From assembly GCF_038396675.1 (NCBI RefSeq), contig NC_088920.1, positions 73,177,501 through 73,241,500 of the forward strand: a stretch of 64,000 nucleotides of DNA, written 5' to 3'. The notes under the pieces are model-generated. The model was not told the DNA's origin. It saw only the letters and a program-made list of their open reading frames with translations, and searched no databases. Below, piece after piece: positions 32,242 through 42,289 of the stretch; the stretch's first letter is position 1, and the number at the start of each line of letters is the position of its first letter. This DNA is from Hydra vulgaris (taxonomy: Eukaryota; Cnidaria; Hydrozoa; Anthoathecata; Hydridae). The translations under genes and the position numbers were made by a program.

Positions 32242-34373
32242 ATAGATATAGACCTTATCACGAGTCTCCTTTATTAACTTTACGTAAGGTATTAGCCAAA
32301 AATGCCTACAACATGGATGTTTTTAACAAAAAATTATTACAAATCGACGAACAAGAAAACGAACAAGGTAACCTAGAATCTGGAGAAACAAACACATCCA
32401 ATGTCTCTGAGCTTATCCAGAGATACGATTTGCCTTCTTCTCTCAATTATGCCGATCCCATCAATCTCGACAATCAAATTGCTGGCGAAGTGAGCTTTCA
32501 ACAAAGTTTAAATGCTTTGTTACCTCTAGACACTATGCTCGATAGTGATATAGCTACAAGTTTAATCAGCGATCAAGAAAAATGGAAAACCTATCTCAAC
32601 GTAGGAGGTGATGCTTACGCTTTTAAATCCATTTTAAATCTGAATAAACAAAGCGATTTTAACGATCAAATCGATCAAAGAAATATAAGCGAATCTTTAA
32701 GAAGCATGAGAAATTTAAAAAGATTTCCTATTCAAGACAACACTCTTACCGCTACACCACCCACCTCTATTCAATCTACATTAAACACTTTACCGCGTTC
32801 TACTACTTTGAACACTATTCCATCGGCTAATAAAAAAATTTACACTTTGACACCTCTTAATAAATTTTTAATTTTTCACGAAACAGCCAATGCAAGTGAA
32901 ATTCTAGAACAGCTTTATCGAAGCGAATCTGTAAAAAAAATTCCCAACTTGGCTAAACAGCTGATAGACATGTGTAAAAATCAAGTCAATTATCGATTTG
33001 GCTCGCATCAAATTTCTTTACGCGTTTACAAACCGAGAAACGAAAAAGCCACTTTAAACAATTTAAAAATTTATATTTTATATCTAGCCAACGTCGTAGA
33101 TGTAGAAGAATCTATAGCTAGTATTATTAACAATGTCACCAACTTTGCCTTTGAAAAAATAAACGATCCAAAACAATATTCCTATTATGCTAACGAATTT
33201 TTAACTTTACTCACTTCTTCTCATTCTGTAACAAACATGAGAATAGTAGCCGATTATTATCAAATAAGACAACTCACTTTTGCCAAATTATGGAGTTTTA
33301 TTAGAAAATACAACATACCCTTCCGAAACGAAACTAAATTAACCTCCGAAGGTGTATATGCTAGTGCTCTAGCTCGAGATCCTTACACTGTTATGACTTC
33401 TAGTTTTATAGAAAGCGAATCTCTCAGCGATAAAAGTTTTGGTGGAAGTAGAGCTTTTGAAATATTAACACAAACAAAAGACATTATTCAACAAAGATGT
33501 ATACACTATGGCGAAATGTTTCGAGGTGATAAATTTGAAATATTGAGAGAATACATTCAAGCCATTAGTTATTTATTACCTAATAAAGATATATTTGTTC
33601 AAATGTTAAACAACTATAACGAAAACGCGTTAGCTAGCAGAGCCATCGGAGAAACAATGGTCTATTTGACGTTCGAAACTTTTTTCAACACTGTGCCTTC
33701 TTTACCTTTTAGAGATGTAACAGATGTTGTCCTATTAAAAGAAGAAGTAGAACAAACTTGTGCAAAAGGAGACATGTTGGGATTATTGCAACATATTAAA
33801 TCCAATTCGAATCAATTTTACAGTACAGAAAATACAATCAAAGAAAAAAGTTTGCTCGAAATGTTAATGATAATGGGTGCAATGTATAATTCTCATCTTA
33901 TTCGTTTAAATTCACTTTTAATGTCTTATAAAAAATGTTTTGAAATGGATTCTAATAATATTGTAAATTTTGCCAACGCTTTAAAACATGTTACCCATTT
34001 TAAAAAAAGAAATTTATTCACTCATCCTTTAACAAAGTCTTCCTTATTAGAAATTCCTACACCCAAAATAGAACCACGAACACGAGCATCCGATCCTTAT
34101 TTAGGTCCAATAGAAACTAAAAAAGAAGAAGAACCTGTTGAAACAACCACAACTACTGAACCTGAAACTGATCCCACATTATTAGGAGCTACTGCTTTAC
34201 CTGAAACAACTGAAACTGAGCCAACAGCTGCTAGTGCTAGTACTGAAACTCCAATGTTAACTAGAAGTGGACGTTTAGGATTAAGAACAAAAAAACCAAC
34301 TACTAGATCATCGTCTACAAATATAGAAGAAAGAAAAAGAAAAACTCCGGTAACAAAATATACTGACTTTTAA
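32238..34373 (+). CDS. Hypothetical virion-associated protein, 711 aa
   Basis: Overlaps the upstream gene by 4 bases (ATGA). Residues 180-590 are mainly helical with no enzyme motif; residues 600-680 are Thr/Glu/Pro-rich low complexity (TTTTEPETDPTLLGATALPE) and the tail is basic (RSGRLGLRTKKPTTRSS). Large size, place between ATPase and integrase, and disordered tail suggest a structural protein such as a peripentonal or IIIa-like cement protein, but there is no recognised homology. Confidence 0.5.
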   Translation: MNRYRPYHESPLLTLRKVLAKNAYNMDVFNKKLLQIDEQENEQGNLESGETNTSNVSELIQRYDLPSSLNYADPINLDNQIAGEVSFQQSLNALLPLDTMLDSDIATSLISDQEKWKTYLNVGGDAYAFKSILNLNKQSDFNDQIDQRNISESLRSMRNLKRFPIQDNTLTATPPTSIQSTLNTLPRSTTLNTIPSANKKIYTLTPLNKFLIFHETANASEILEQLYRSESVKKIPNLAKQLIDMCKNQVNYRFGSHQISLRVYKPRNEKATLNNLKIYILYLANVVDVEESIASIINNVTNFAFEKINDPKQYSYYANEFLTLLTSSHSVTNMRIVADYYQIRQLTFAKLWSFIRKYNIPFRNETKLTSEGVYASALARDPYTVMTSSFIESESLSDKSFGGSRAFEILTQTKDIIQQRCIHYGEMFRGDKFEILREYIQAISYLLPNKDIFVQMLNNYNENALASRAIGETMVYLTFETFFNTVPSLPFRDVTDVVLLKEEVEQTCAKGDMLGLLQHIKSNSNQFYSTENTIKEKSLLEMLMIMGAMYNSHLIRLNSLLMSYKKCFEMDSNNIVNFANALKHVTHFKKRNLFTHPLTKSSLLEIPTPKIEPRTRASDPYLGPIETKKEEEPVETTTTTEPETDPTLLGATALPETTETEPTAASASTETPMLTRSGRLGLRTKKPTTRSSSTNIEERKRKTPVTKYTDF

Positions 34374-34379
34374 AAAAAA

Positions 34380-35675
34380 ATGGACAATGTTTTGAGAGAT
34401 GCTATTGATAATCTTGTAGAAGAACAACTGACCAAATTATCGAGTCGTTTGTTTGCTTTGACTGACGTACCCAAAATTAAAAAAGTTTTATTACAATTGG
34501 ACACTTTAAAAAAAAATCCAACCGATTTGAAATTTTATGATCAACTCAAAGCGCTTTTAGAAAATTCCATCTATGCCAAATGGAACGGACTCATCACCGC
34601 TTGGTCACACGTTACTTTGCTTTTTAAAAAAACAGCCGATGTCAACGCTAAAAAACAAGCTCCTCGCAAACCTTATGTTTACGAAACACATCAATATTCG
34701 TACGATAGACCTCGACAATATTTTCAAGCTGATTTGGCCGACATGAACAGTTTTAATTTAAATTTTGCTTCTCATCGACCTGAATTTTGTTTAGTTGTGG
34801 TAGATGGAGTATCTAAAAAAGTCTATTTGAGAGTCACTAGTAAAAAAACAGCAGACAAAGTGCTGAGCAGTTTTAAACATATTTTTGAAGACATTAAAAG
34901 AGACGATAAAACATTTATTTACTTGCAAACGGATCAAGGTGGTGAATTTTTTAACAACAAAATGGAAGAATGGTGTTACGAACAAAACATTGTTCATTTT
35001 AGTTCTAAAAATTATGGAAAAGCTTACTTGGCCGAATCCACCATAGGACGATTAAAACAACTTTATCAAAAATTAAGAAAACAAGGCGAACTTCAAAAAA
35101 AGAATTGGAGTTTTTATATCGAGGACATGGAACAAAAACTCAACGAAAAAGAACGAGTCACGAGTAAAATCGCTCCTGATGAATTGGATGCTGACGACGC
35201 CAAAGGTAAAGCTCTTCGTTTAGTCGATCAATACCGAGACGACAAAAGACGAGGACATCATTTTTCTTCCAACATGTTACATCGAGTAGAAAAAGAATAC
35301 AAAAACGAAAAATTAAAAATATACAAACCACTCTCCGTTGGAACCGAATGTTATTTGAAAAAATATAAAATAGATCCCAAAGACACTTTTAGCAAATCGA
35401 CTACTCGCGATCAACCGTATTGGGACACGAGCAAAAAAGTAATTATTATCAAAGTCTCTCAGCGCACTAACCCTTCAGTCGAAGGTTATTTACCCGTTTA
35501 TATTTATAAAGTGGGAATAGTAGGCAATTTAAATAAGACATTTAAAGTAAAACGAGAAGATTTGTTACCTGTTAACGAAGAAGACAAAGACATTTATTAT
35601 AAAAACTTTAACGAATATGTTAATAAATTTTTAAAACCTTTGAAGAAAAAACTGCAAGAAAAAAAGAAAAAATGA
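34380..35675 (+). CDS. Retroviral-type (rve) integrase, 431 aa
   Basis: Inserts the element into host DNA. The core catalytic triad is visible: Asp in FQADLADMNSF (about residue 121), Asp in IYLQTDQGGEFF (about 180), Glu in YLAESTIGRLKQL (about 217). The N-terminal helical region has no clear HHCC finger; the C-terminal part (about 330-400) has an SH3/chromo-like beta barrel with VGTECYLKKYKIDP and a Lys-rich end. Intact frame. Confidence 0.88.
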   Translation: MDNVLRDAIDNLVEEQLTKLSSRLFALTDVPKIKKVLLQLDTLKKNPTDLKFYDQLKALLENSIYAKWNGLITAWSHVTLLFKKTADVNAKKQAPRKPYVYETHQYSYDRPRQYFQADLADMNSFNLNFASHRPEFCLVVVDGVSKKVYLRVTSKKTADKVLSSFKHIFEDIKRDDKTFIYLQTDQGGEFFNNKMEEWCYEQNIVHFSSKNYGKAYLAESTIGRLKQLYQKLRKQGELQKKNWSFYIEDMEQKLNEKERVTSKIAPDELDADDAKGKALRLVDQYRDDKRRGHHFSSNMLHRVEKEYKNEKLKIYKPLSVGTECYLKKYKIDPKDTFSKSTTRDQPYWDTSKKVIIIKVSQRTNPSVEGYLPVYIYKVGIVGNLNKTFKVKREDLLPVNEEDKDIYYKNFNEYVNKFLKPLKKKLQEKKKK

Positions 35676-36385
35676 ACAATTTAACGTTTGACGATGTTTT
35701 AGATGTAAATAAATATGATTGTAGCACGTATTATTTTAGCGAAATTAAAAATAAAAATCAAGCTAGCGTGCATTATAATGTTTTGAACGATTTTAGTTTA
35801 CCCTTGACACCTAACGATATTGACAAACCCACTTTTAAAAATAATACCATTTTACATTTAGCCAGTATGGACGTACCTACCAATTTAACTCGAGTAGACG
35901 AAAGTTTATCTTTTTCTGAAAACGCTTACGGTTTAAGAATGGAATCCAAACCAGCTATAAAAAAAATGTTATCCGATATTCAAAGCGACATGATTGCTAA
36001 TCCTACAAGACCCATAAAATATTTTTATCTTGTTACAAAAAGTGTTGTCTTGTACGCCAATCATATCCCTTTACCAGGTGACACGTTTCCTTGCTATAAC
36101 ATATTAGATATGGAAAACATGAGTAGCGATCATTTGAGTTTTATGTGGTCCTTTTATGCAACAGGTGGAAGTAAACTCTTTGGTACTATGACACCCCATG
36201 GCGGACAAGATGATTTTTTTATTAGAAACTTGGAACTATATAATTCTAAATTAAATAGAGTGCTCTATTTTTCAGACTTTTTTTCAACTTATTATAATAA
36301 AGATGCTAAAATTTCATCAACAAAATATTTTAATCCAAAATTATTATTTGATCCTTCCACCGACTTAGATACAAAACAGCTGTAG
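35672..36385 (+). CDS. Candidate capsid-related protein, 237 aa
   Basis: Overlaps the integrase by 4 bases. Beta-rich pattern (FKNNTILHLASMDVPTNL, FSENAYGLRME, YLVTKSVVLYANHIPLPG). Position in the structural gene block and the lack of catalytic residues suggest a minor capsid protein; single-jelly-roll penton protein is one possibility, unproven. Confidence 0.4.
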   Translation: MNNLTFDDVLDVNKYDCSTYYFSEIKNKNQASVHYNVLNDFSLPLTPNDIDKPTFKNNTILHLASMDVPTNLTRVDESLSFSENAYGLRMESKPAIKKMLSDIQSDMIANPTRPIKYFYLVTKSVVLYANHIPLPGDTFPCYNILDMENMSSDHLSFMWSFYATGGSKLFGTMTPHGGQDDFFIRNLELYNSKLNRVLYFSDFFSTYYNKDAKISSTKYFNPKLLFDPSTDLDTKQL

Positions 36386-36390
36386 TCGAT

Positions 36391-38799
36391 ATGCCCATGA
36401 TCAAATTTAGTTTAGATGCAAACAACAATGTACAACAAAATTTATTCAACGTCAATACCACCCCATTTGCTAATAGAACCAACTACAACTTATTGTGGTA
36501 TTATAAAAAAAGTAACGAATATGCAAGCAACCCTTCTTTTTTACAACCTATTCGATCTAATTCGACTTCAACCGTACAAGAAAAAGGTTTGTCTTATTTT
36601 GGTTTTTTTTCAAACAGAACATCTGCAACTGCCTACGTTGTAGAAGATTTTACCAAATTACTACAATATAATTATATTAGTACTAGATCATTATACGACA
36701 ACATATACAATTTATCCTTAAACACTCACACTAGTAAAAATTTTGTAATATATGCAAAACATCCGCTTTTAACCGCAACAGAAATAGCAGCTATTTCACC
36801 CGAAAGACAGATTATTCTAAACGGTGTAGAAGATACTTTTGTTCGTCCGTTTATTCACATCATGCTGACACCCAATTATAAAAACCCCTCATTATCTTCG
36901 GGAAGCTTACTTTCGGATACCAGACCGTTAACTGCCGATGATAATATTCTTAGTGTTGATTTAGATATTTATATTCATAACATATTACCTATTGCAGAAA
37001 GCACAAGGTCAAAAATGAAACACTTTGTACCGTGGCAAATTGCATTTTTTTTATTAAAAATATTAACCAACACCAACACAACAGCCTATCTAGGCAACGT
37101 TTTTAATATAGAAACTGATCTTAGTGGATACACTCCACGTGTGTTCACCGACGCCGTTCGCATTCATTCTCTATGGAAAATATGGAATGAATATGTTGAT
37201 ACTAAAAACCCTGCTATACCCGGAGTTTATACCAGTGAAAAAATAGTACTACCACAGTTTACAGATATTATTAAAGCTGCTTTTGCAAGTATTCGCGCAC
37301 AAACGGCGACCAGATTACTCTATGTCACATCATCCGAGTTGGGAGCTGAACCTGTAGAATTATTAACAAGTTTTTATCAAATTTTTTTTAAATATACAAA
37401 CCTAAGACATTATTATCGTTACAGTTTGAAAAATATACCTTTAGCTTCTTTACCATTACCTTTTTTTAACTCACATCAAGTCATATGGCCTGAAAGAGAA
37501 TTAAAAATGATGGATGTTTTTACCGAAAGTTTAAACGTAACAAACAATTTACTCAATCTCAATTTAAACAACTTGACCTTTGCTGATCATACTTATGCAG
37601 GACCCGATTTTAACATGTTTAGTAAATATCTTACCAATATACCCAAAGGTATACCTCCCTGTATTCCCAATGATGGAACTTCAAATTATTATACTTTTTT
37701 TTCTTTACCCTCCTTCCAAAGAAAATTATTGTCACCCATTAAATTGAGCACTTACCTTATGAGAGGTATGTTGGATGTTAAAATGAGTCATAACTCCTAT
37801 TCAGATTATGATACAAGTTATGTTTCCTCAACCGGAATTATTGGCGAACCCGAAATAAAAGGCGCTCCCTTTCAAGTGTTACCTTCCAACTTACCTGATG
37901 ACATTGTCAAAATATGGACAGGCGATAACGCTTTAATTGCTAAATATAACGCAGAAACTTTTATTGAAGTTTTAATCTATTGCGAGCAAAGCAAACCTCT
38001 ATTTTCAAATAGCATCAAAGTACCTCTTGTCACTACAACTAGTTTTGAAAGAGCGACAACACCGACTCATAAAACATGGATAAATAGTGTCAAAGCTATA
38101 TTACAAGGAAATAATTTAACAGAATTGGTATTTTATTGCACTTCGCTCGACGGTCAATTTATTTATCAAAAAAAGAGCGACGGTACGATTATACAAACTT
38201 GGACAGACAGTTTGCCTTTAAAAAATATCATTTTAAAAATGTATCAACCTGTTGGAAACAATCCTGTACCTTATACTTTACTTTTACAAAGAGATCAATA
38301 CAGTTTAACTCAACAAATCAATCCCTTTGTTATGCAAGTCGATCAAAATATGACCAACGCCATGTCGGTAGATTTTAAAATTCAAAAAAAAAGACTCGCT
38401 TTCTTAAGATGTGCTCTAGTTCAAATTAGTAATTTTAATAACACTGTTTCCAACTTTCCTTTGACTACGGACACTTATATTTTTATCAAATGCGATCAAG
38501 CTATAAATTGTGGAATGTATATGAACAAAATTTATGTTCCCGGTATTGTTGCTTTTTTCAATTTATCAGACTACACCAATTCGACTCAAGTGACCACCAA
38601 TATTGATTTTACAAAAAATCGTAATCCCTCTATTCAAGGTCAATTATCCACCTTTGATATCAACGATGTAGACGACTGGAAACAATCGAGATGGTCGTTT
38701 CTCAATTCAAAATCTGAACCGCTTACCTTTAATAATCTGAGTTCTACCGTTTTTTTTAATCCTACGTTAAAGATTCAAATGGTTCCGTTTTACAATTAA
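36391..38799 (+). CDS. Large putative structural protein, 802 aa
   Basis: Begins 5 bases after the previous gene. Asn/Thr/Ser-rich, predominantly beta, without transmembrane segments or enzyme motifs. Segments such as FKYTNLRHYYRYSLKNIPLASLP and the C-terminal RLAFLRCALVQISNFNNTVSNFPLTTD have the look of a virion surface or penton/fibre protein. Possible alternatives are major capsid or attachment protein. Intact frame. Confidence 0.45.
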   Translation: MPMIKFSLDANNNVQQNLFNVNTTPFANRTNYNLLWYYKKSNEYASNPSFLQPIRSNSTSTVQEKGLSYFGFFSNRTSATAYVVEDFTKLLQYNYISTRSLYDNIYNLSLNTHTSKNFVIYAKHPLLTATEIAAISPERQIILNGVEDTFVRPFIHIMLTPNYKNPSLSSGSLLSDTRPLTADDNILSVDLDIYIHNILPIAESTRSKMKHFVPWQIAFFLLKILTNTNTTAYLGNVFNIETDLSGYTPRVFTDAVRIHSLWKIWNEYVDTKNPAIPGVYTSEKIVLPQFTDIIKAAFASIRAQTATRLLYVTSSELGAEPVELLTSFYQIFFKYTNLRHYYRYSLKNIPLASLPLPFFNSHQVIWPERELKMMDVFTESLNVTNNLLNLNLNNLTFADHTYAGPDFNMFSKYLTNIPKGIPPCIPNDGTSNYYTFFSLPSFQRKLLSPIKLSTYLMRGMLDVKMSHNSYSDYDTSYVSSTGIIGEPEIKGAPFQVLPSNLPDDIVKIWTGDNALIAKYNAETFIEVLIYCEQSKPLFSNSIKVPLVTTTSFERATTPTHKTWINSVKAILQGNNLTELVFYCTSLDGQFIYQKKSDGTIIQTWTDSLPLKNIILKMYQPVGNNPVPYTLLLQRDQYSLTQQINPFVMQVDQNMTNAMSVDFKIQKKRLAFLRCALVQISNFNNTVSNFPLTTDTYIFIKCDQAINCGMYMNKIYVPGIVAFFNLSDYTNSTQVTTNIDFTKNRNPSIQGQLSTFDINDVDDWKQSRWSFLNSKSEPLTFNNLSSTVFFNPTLKIQMVPFYN

Positions 38800-38849
38800 C
38801 TAGTTTGATTAGTATAAAATAATGTCTTTTATTTTTTATTATGATTAAG

Positions 38850-38870
38850 AAAATATAAAAAGAAAAAAAA
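38850..38870 (+). promoter_or_regulatory. TATA-like element before the 38909 gene
   Basis: AAATATAAAAAGAAAA about 40 bases upstream of the ATG at 38909. The spacer also contains poly-T stretches. Confidence 0.35.
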
Positions 38871-38908
38871 GTTGTTATTTATTTTTCTCTTACCTATTTA
38901 CATAAAAA

Positions 38909-39529
38909 ATGAGTCTCTTATGTGCCAAAGGAAGATATCATAAAAATTTAGTCAATTTAGAAGAAAAAATGATGCAAGAATCAAAAGTTAATCCTAAAGA
39001 ACAATTCACTCAAATTAAAAATCACATGCAACAATTACAAAATCAACTGACTCAATATTCCACCAAATCCGAATTGCAAAACATGAAATCTGAATTGGAT
39101 GAAATTAAAAAAATCAAAAATAAAAAAGAAGAAATACCAGAAGAAAAACCTCCCAAGAATAGGAAAAAAAAGGAACAAATCAAATCCAAACCTAAAAAAC
39201 GAAAATATTCAGAATCTGAAACCGAAAGTTCAGAAGAAGAAGAATTTGTTGAAAAAAAACCTAAAACCAAATCTAGTCCTTTACACATTTGTTCGCAATG
39301 TTTTCAAGAAGTCAATGCTGTTGACAAGATAAACGGTTTATGTAGAAACTGTATTATTCAACAAAGAGCCATTTTATCAAGTCCACTCATGCAGAATAAC
39401 AACGACAAAAAGAAAAAAAAATTGAATAAAAAAAGTCTAATTGAACTTGGTTACACTCGTGCTTTAAAAGACGTTAAAAATAAAAAAATACCATTTAAAA
39501 AAACTACTTCAGAATCAGAAGATGAATAA
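38909..39529 (+). CDS. Coiled-coil, Lys-rich, CxxC protein, 206 aa
   Basis: Coiled coil in residues 20-75 (QFTQIKNHMQQLQNQL), a basic nuclear-localisation-like region (KPKKRKYSESE), a phospho-acidic patch, then a zinc ribbon (CSQCFQEVNAVDKINGLCRNC at about 127-147, abbreviated). Highly charged end. Lies just before the capsid gene; scaffold or core protein are possible. Confidence 0.5.
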   Translation: MSLLCAKGRYHKNLVNLEEKMMQESKVNPKEQFTQIKNHMQQLQNQLTQYSTKSELQNMKSELDEIKKIKNKKEEIPEEKPPKNRKKKEQIKSKPKKRKYSESETESSEEEEFVEKKPKTKSSPLHICSQCFQEVNAVDKINGLCRNCIIQQRAILSSPLMQNNNDKKKKKLNKKSLIELGYTRALKDVKNKKIPFKKTTSESEDE

Positions 39530-39568
39530 ATAGGAAAAAAATGTTTTTTTTCTTTTTTTCAAAAAAAA

Positions 39569-41290
39569 ATGGGTTCGTTAGCTAAATATGTGAGAGACGG
39601 TGACGGCAATCGTTATACACCCAATACAAACGGACATATTACTATTGAAGATGTTTTGGCACAAGCAGATCACGAAAATCGTTTATTGCAAGAAGCAACA
39701 AGTGGTAATATTAGTGCAGAATATAAAGCGATATTAAATGAAAAATATCCTGGATTTCAAACAGCTCAAGCTCAAGATGAAGTCATTGCTGTTAATAATC
39801 AAAAATTTTCTTACGATCTTACTTCTGACATGGCTAATTTAATTTCTTTTACCACTATACTCAACGAATGGACATATCTACCCGATTATTATATAGATTT
39901 TGATTTATTTCTTTATAAAAATGTCAACACGCAAACAAGATTTACACCTACAACAGACGATGAATTAATCAACAAAGTCTGTCTTTGCAACAACTTTATT
40001 CAAGCCTTATTTAAATGTTTTAAATTTTATCCCAACTATCAAATAAATAATACTACTTGTGCAAACAACGCTATCATTAATCGTTCTTATGATCGTTTTA
40101 AATCAATGCTAGTTAAAATAAGTTATACAAAAGCGTTTAGAGAGTCGTGGATTAATCCTAGTTTAGGTTTAACAGAAGAAACTGAAAATACAAACCCTAT
40201 TACTTTTGCTGAAACCAAAACGCTTATACAAGCTGCAGACCCTAATGGTCTCATTAGACCACTTAATGCAACAGCACCTGCCACTGTGGTAACTCCTGGT
40301 TATCAAACAACGCTAAGAGATAGATATAATGCTTTTATGACTGCAGAAAAAGGTTGTAAATTTAGAGTACCTTTGAGTTTAATATGTGAAATTTTTCAAA
40401 TGAAAGAATATTTTGGAAAAAATAAACAAGTAAGATTTGAGTTTTATATTGAAAACGATATGAATCAACTATTAGAATGGGTAAGACCTATTACAGACGC
40501 ACAAGTAACAGCTCTTGCTAATGTAGGAGTAGCTATAAAAAACCCAATGATTTATTGCAATACGTATAGACTCAAACCTAGTTTACCCTTGGAAAAATCT
40601 TTATATCTCAACAGTAAAAAAGACGAAATGTATACTTTACTACGTATCGCTCACTACGAACAAGTTGTCACCAATGTAGAAAATGTGGCGGAAGTCACTG
40701 TTAATTTGGGAAGTATAAAGACAGCTGATCTTGTACCTCACAGCATTATATTTTCTGTTACTTCAAAAAAAGAAAGCGATCATTTAAGCAAAGGTTGTTT
40801 TACACCCGTTGAAATGGCTTGCAACATGATTAAAAAAATCACCCTTTATAATTACAGAAGAACATATGTTAATTCAGCAGGTGATACTACTGAATACGAT
40901 TTGACAAAGCAAGACGATCAATTGTTCCTTTGGAAAAGTTATGTTTCCTTGTTTAAAGGAAATACACCCTCTACTTTTAATGTTAACAATATTGCAGATT
41001 TTTATACTGCAGACGATGATAGCTTTTTAAGAACTCCTAAACTCTATTTTAGTACTACTAACACTACAGAACCTTTAGTCATCGATAGCACTAGCGATTT
41101 TAATTTTATCAACGATAAACCTCCTGCTACTATTGCTGGAAATAATTCGTTTCAAATCAATTTGCAATTTACAGAACAATTTAAAGGTGTACTTGTTATA
41201 TTTATGCAATATCAAGCTCAAGTTATAGAACGAGGTTCAGGAAACGACACCGAAGTCACCTATATTCCTACCAAATTTAAATCGTCTTAA
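39569..41290 (+). CDS. Candidate major capsid protein (double jelly roll), 573 aa
   Basis: Length, place just before the core peptides, and beta-rich composition with many loops match Maverick/adintovirus major capsid proteins. Two halves can be seen: residues 60-300 (TTILNEWTYLPDYYIDFDLF, KFRVPLSLICEIFQMKEYFG) and 330-570 (MIYCNTYRLKPSLPLEKSLY, VPHSIIFSVTSKKES, LQFTEQFKGVLVIFMQYQA). No enzyme motif. Intact frame with an A-rich leader. The assignment rests on context and pattern, so a structure comparison is needed to be firm. Confidence 0.6.
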   Translation: MGSLAKYVRDGDGNRYTPNTNGHITIEDVLAQADHENRLLQEATSGNISAEYKAILNEKYPGFQTAQAQDEVIAVNNQKFSYDLTSDMANLISFTTILNEWTYLPDYYIDFDLFLYKNVNTQTRFTPTTDDELINKVCLCNNFIQALFKCFKFYPNYQINNTTCANNAIINRSYDRFKSMLVKISYTKAFRESWINPSLGLTEETENTNPITFAETKTLIQAADPNGLIRPLNATAPATVVTPGYQTTLRDRYNAFMTAEKGCKFRVPLSLICEIFQMKEYFGKNKQVRFEFYIENDMNQLLEWVRPITDAQVTALANVGVAIKNPMIYCNTYRLKPSLPLEKSLYLNSKKDEMYTLLRIAHYEQVVTNVENVAEVTVNLGSIKTADLVPHSIIFSVTSKKESDHLSKGCFTPVEMACNMIKKITLYNYRRTYVNSAGDTTEYDLTKQDDQLFLWKSYVSLFKGNTPSTFNVNNIADFYTADDDSFLRTPKLYFSTTNTTEPLVIDSTSDFNFINDKPPATIAGNNSFQINLQFTEQFKGVLVIFMQYQAQVIERGSGNDTEVTYIPTKFKSS

Positions 41291-41419
41291 TTTGTTATAA
41301 AAAACATTTCTCATTTTATTAAACAAACCCTATTTGTATTTATTATTTTATAAGTAAACGGCTATTTATTTCTAAAAAAATTTTCTTAAATCTAGTTGTT
41401 TTTTTTATTTGTTGTGTTC

Positions 41420-41593
41420 ATGGCTCGCAGGCGTACAAGAAGAAGCGGACACCGTCGTCGTCATCATAAAACTCGTCATCATAGAGGAAAAGGAAAATTT
41501 TTTACCAAAGTGAAAAATTTTGCTAAACGGTTATTAAAATCAAACGTAGGGGGTTACGCTTTGGATTATCTGCAAAAACAACGCGATGCGTAA
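41420..41593 (+). CDS. Arg/His-rich core peptide, 57 aa
   Basis: Starts at ATG 41420. The first 30 residues are almost entirely Arg/His/Lys (MARRRTRRSGHRRRHHKTRH), the rest hydrophobic/basic (FTKVKNFAKRLLKSNVGGY). A protamine-like or pVII/mu-like virion DNA-binding peptide. It overlaps the next gene by 8 bases. Confidence 0.65.
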   Translation: MARRRTRRSGHRRRHHKTRHHRGKGKFFTKVKNFAKRLLKSNVGGYALDYLQKQRDA

Positions 41594-41729
41594 AAAATTG
41601 TGCTGCACCACTTGTAAAATAAAAAAAAGTTCATGTAAAAAAAGAGGAAGAGGTAGAGGGTATTTACCTCCTTTAAAAGGAGCTGGTAGAAAGCGATTTA
41701 AAAGACAAAAAAAAATTACGAGGAGGTAA
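41586..41729 (+). CDS. Cys- and Arg-rich core peptide, 47 aa
   Basis: ATG 41586 overlaps the end of the previous gene. Cys-rich N-terminus (KKLCCTTCKIKKSSC) followed by KKRGRGRGYLPPLKGAGRKR, which is shared with 41876. The tail is basic. Too short to be flagged as a long frame but overlapping-gene spacing and homology support it. Confidence 0.6.
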   Translation: MRKKLCCTTCKIKKSSCKKRGRGRGYLPPLKGAGRKRFKRQKKITRR

Positions 41730-41875
41730 TCAAATACAAGACACTTTAAGAAAATTAAAAATTTACCCTTGGTATGAGGCTTAAAAAAACAAATGCAAAA
41801 AACTAAATTTAATCATGTTAAAAAAACTCGACTTTACAATATATATTTACTTTAACCACCCTCAAACATGTCGTA

Positions 41876-42040
41876 ATGCATAGAAAAAGAGGAAGAGGAA
41901 GAGTTTATTTACCTCCGTTAAAAGGCGCAGGTAGAAAACGATTAAGAAGACATTTAAGAAAACGCATGCGTGGTCGATTTCTTCCATTGTTAGCTGCAGT
42001 TTTAGCACCTACTTTATTATCATCACTGATACCGCGATAA
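41876..42040 (+). CDS. Core peptide with pX-like layout, 54 aa
   Basis: ATG 41876 (TCGTAATGC). Starts MHRKRGRGRVYLPPLKGAG, then a basic stretch with RMRGRFLPLLAAVLAPTLLS at the end. A basic head, an MRG/R-like potential adenain cleavage site and a hydrophobic tail are the features of adenovirus-type core peptides. Shares RGRG-YLPPLKGAGRKR with 41586. Confidence 0.65.
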   Translation: MHRKRGRGRVYLPPLKGAGRKRLRRHLRKRMRGRFLPLLAAVLAPTLLSSLIPR

Positions 42041-42045
42041 AAAAA

Positions 42046-42267
42046 ATGTATAAAAAAAGACATAAAAAAAGACATTATAAAAGACATTATAAAAGTCATA
42101 GAACAAGACGAATGCGTGGAAAGTTTATAGGACCTCTTTTAGGAATGGTATCTAAAGTCGTTTTACCTTCCTTTACTAGCGCTCTTCTACCTACCATTGG
42201 TAAAGCTGTTTTGGGTGGAGCTATCTCTGGTGGAATTTCTTACGGAATTAATAGAATTGGAAAATAA
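42046..42267 (+). CDS. Core peptide with pX-like layout, 73 aa
   Basis: Starts 5 bases after the previous gene. Lys/Arg/His head with repeated KRHYKRHYKSH, then RRMRGKFIGPLLGMVSKVVL and a Gly-rich hydrophobic end (GKAVLGGAISGGISYGINR). RMRGK is a potential protease site. Third member of the same family as 41876 and 8717. Confidence 0.65.
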   Translation: MYKKRHKKRHYKRHYKSHRTRRMRGKFIGPLLGMVSKVVLPSFTSALLPTIGKAVLGGAISGGISYGINRIGK

Positions 42268-42289
42268 TATTTTTATAATATATATATTT

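Noticed and set aside
39052..39332. Overlapping frames of 77-78 codons
   Set aside because: Shadows of the Lys/Glu-rich 38909 gene.
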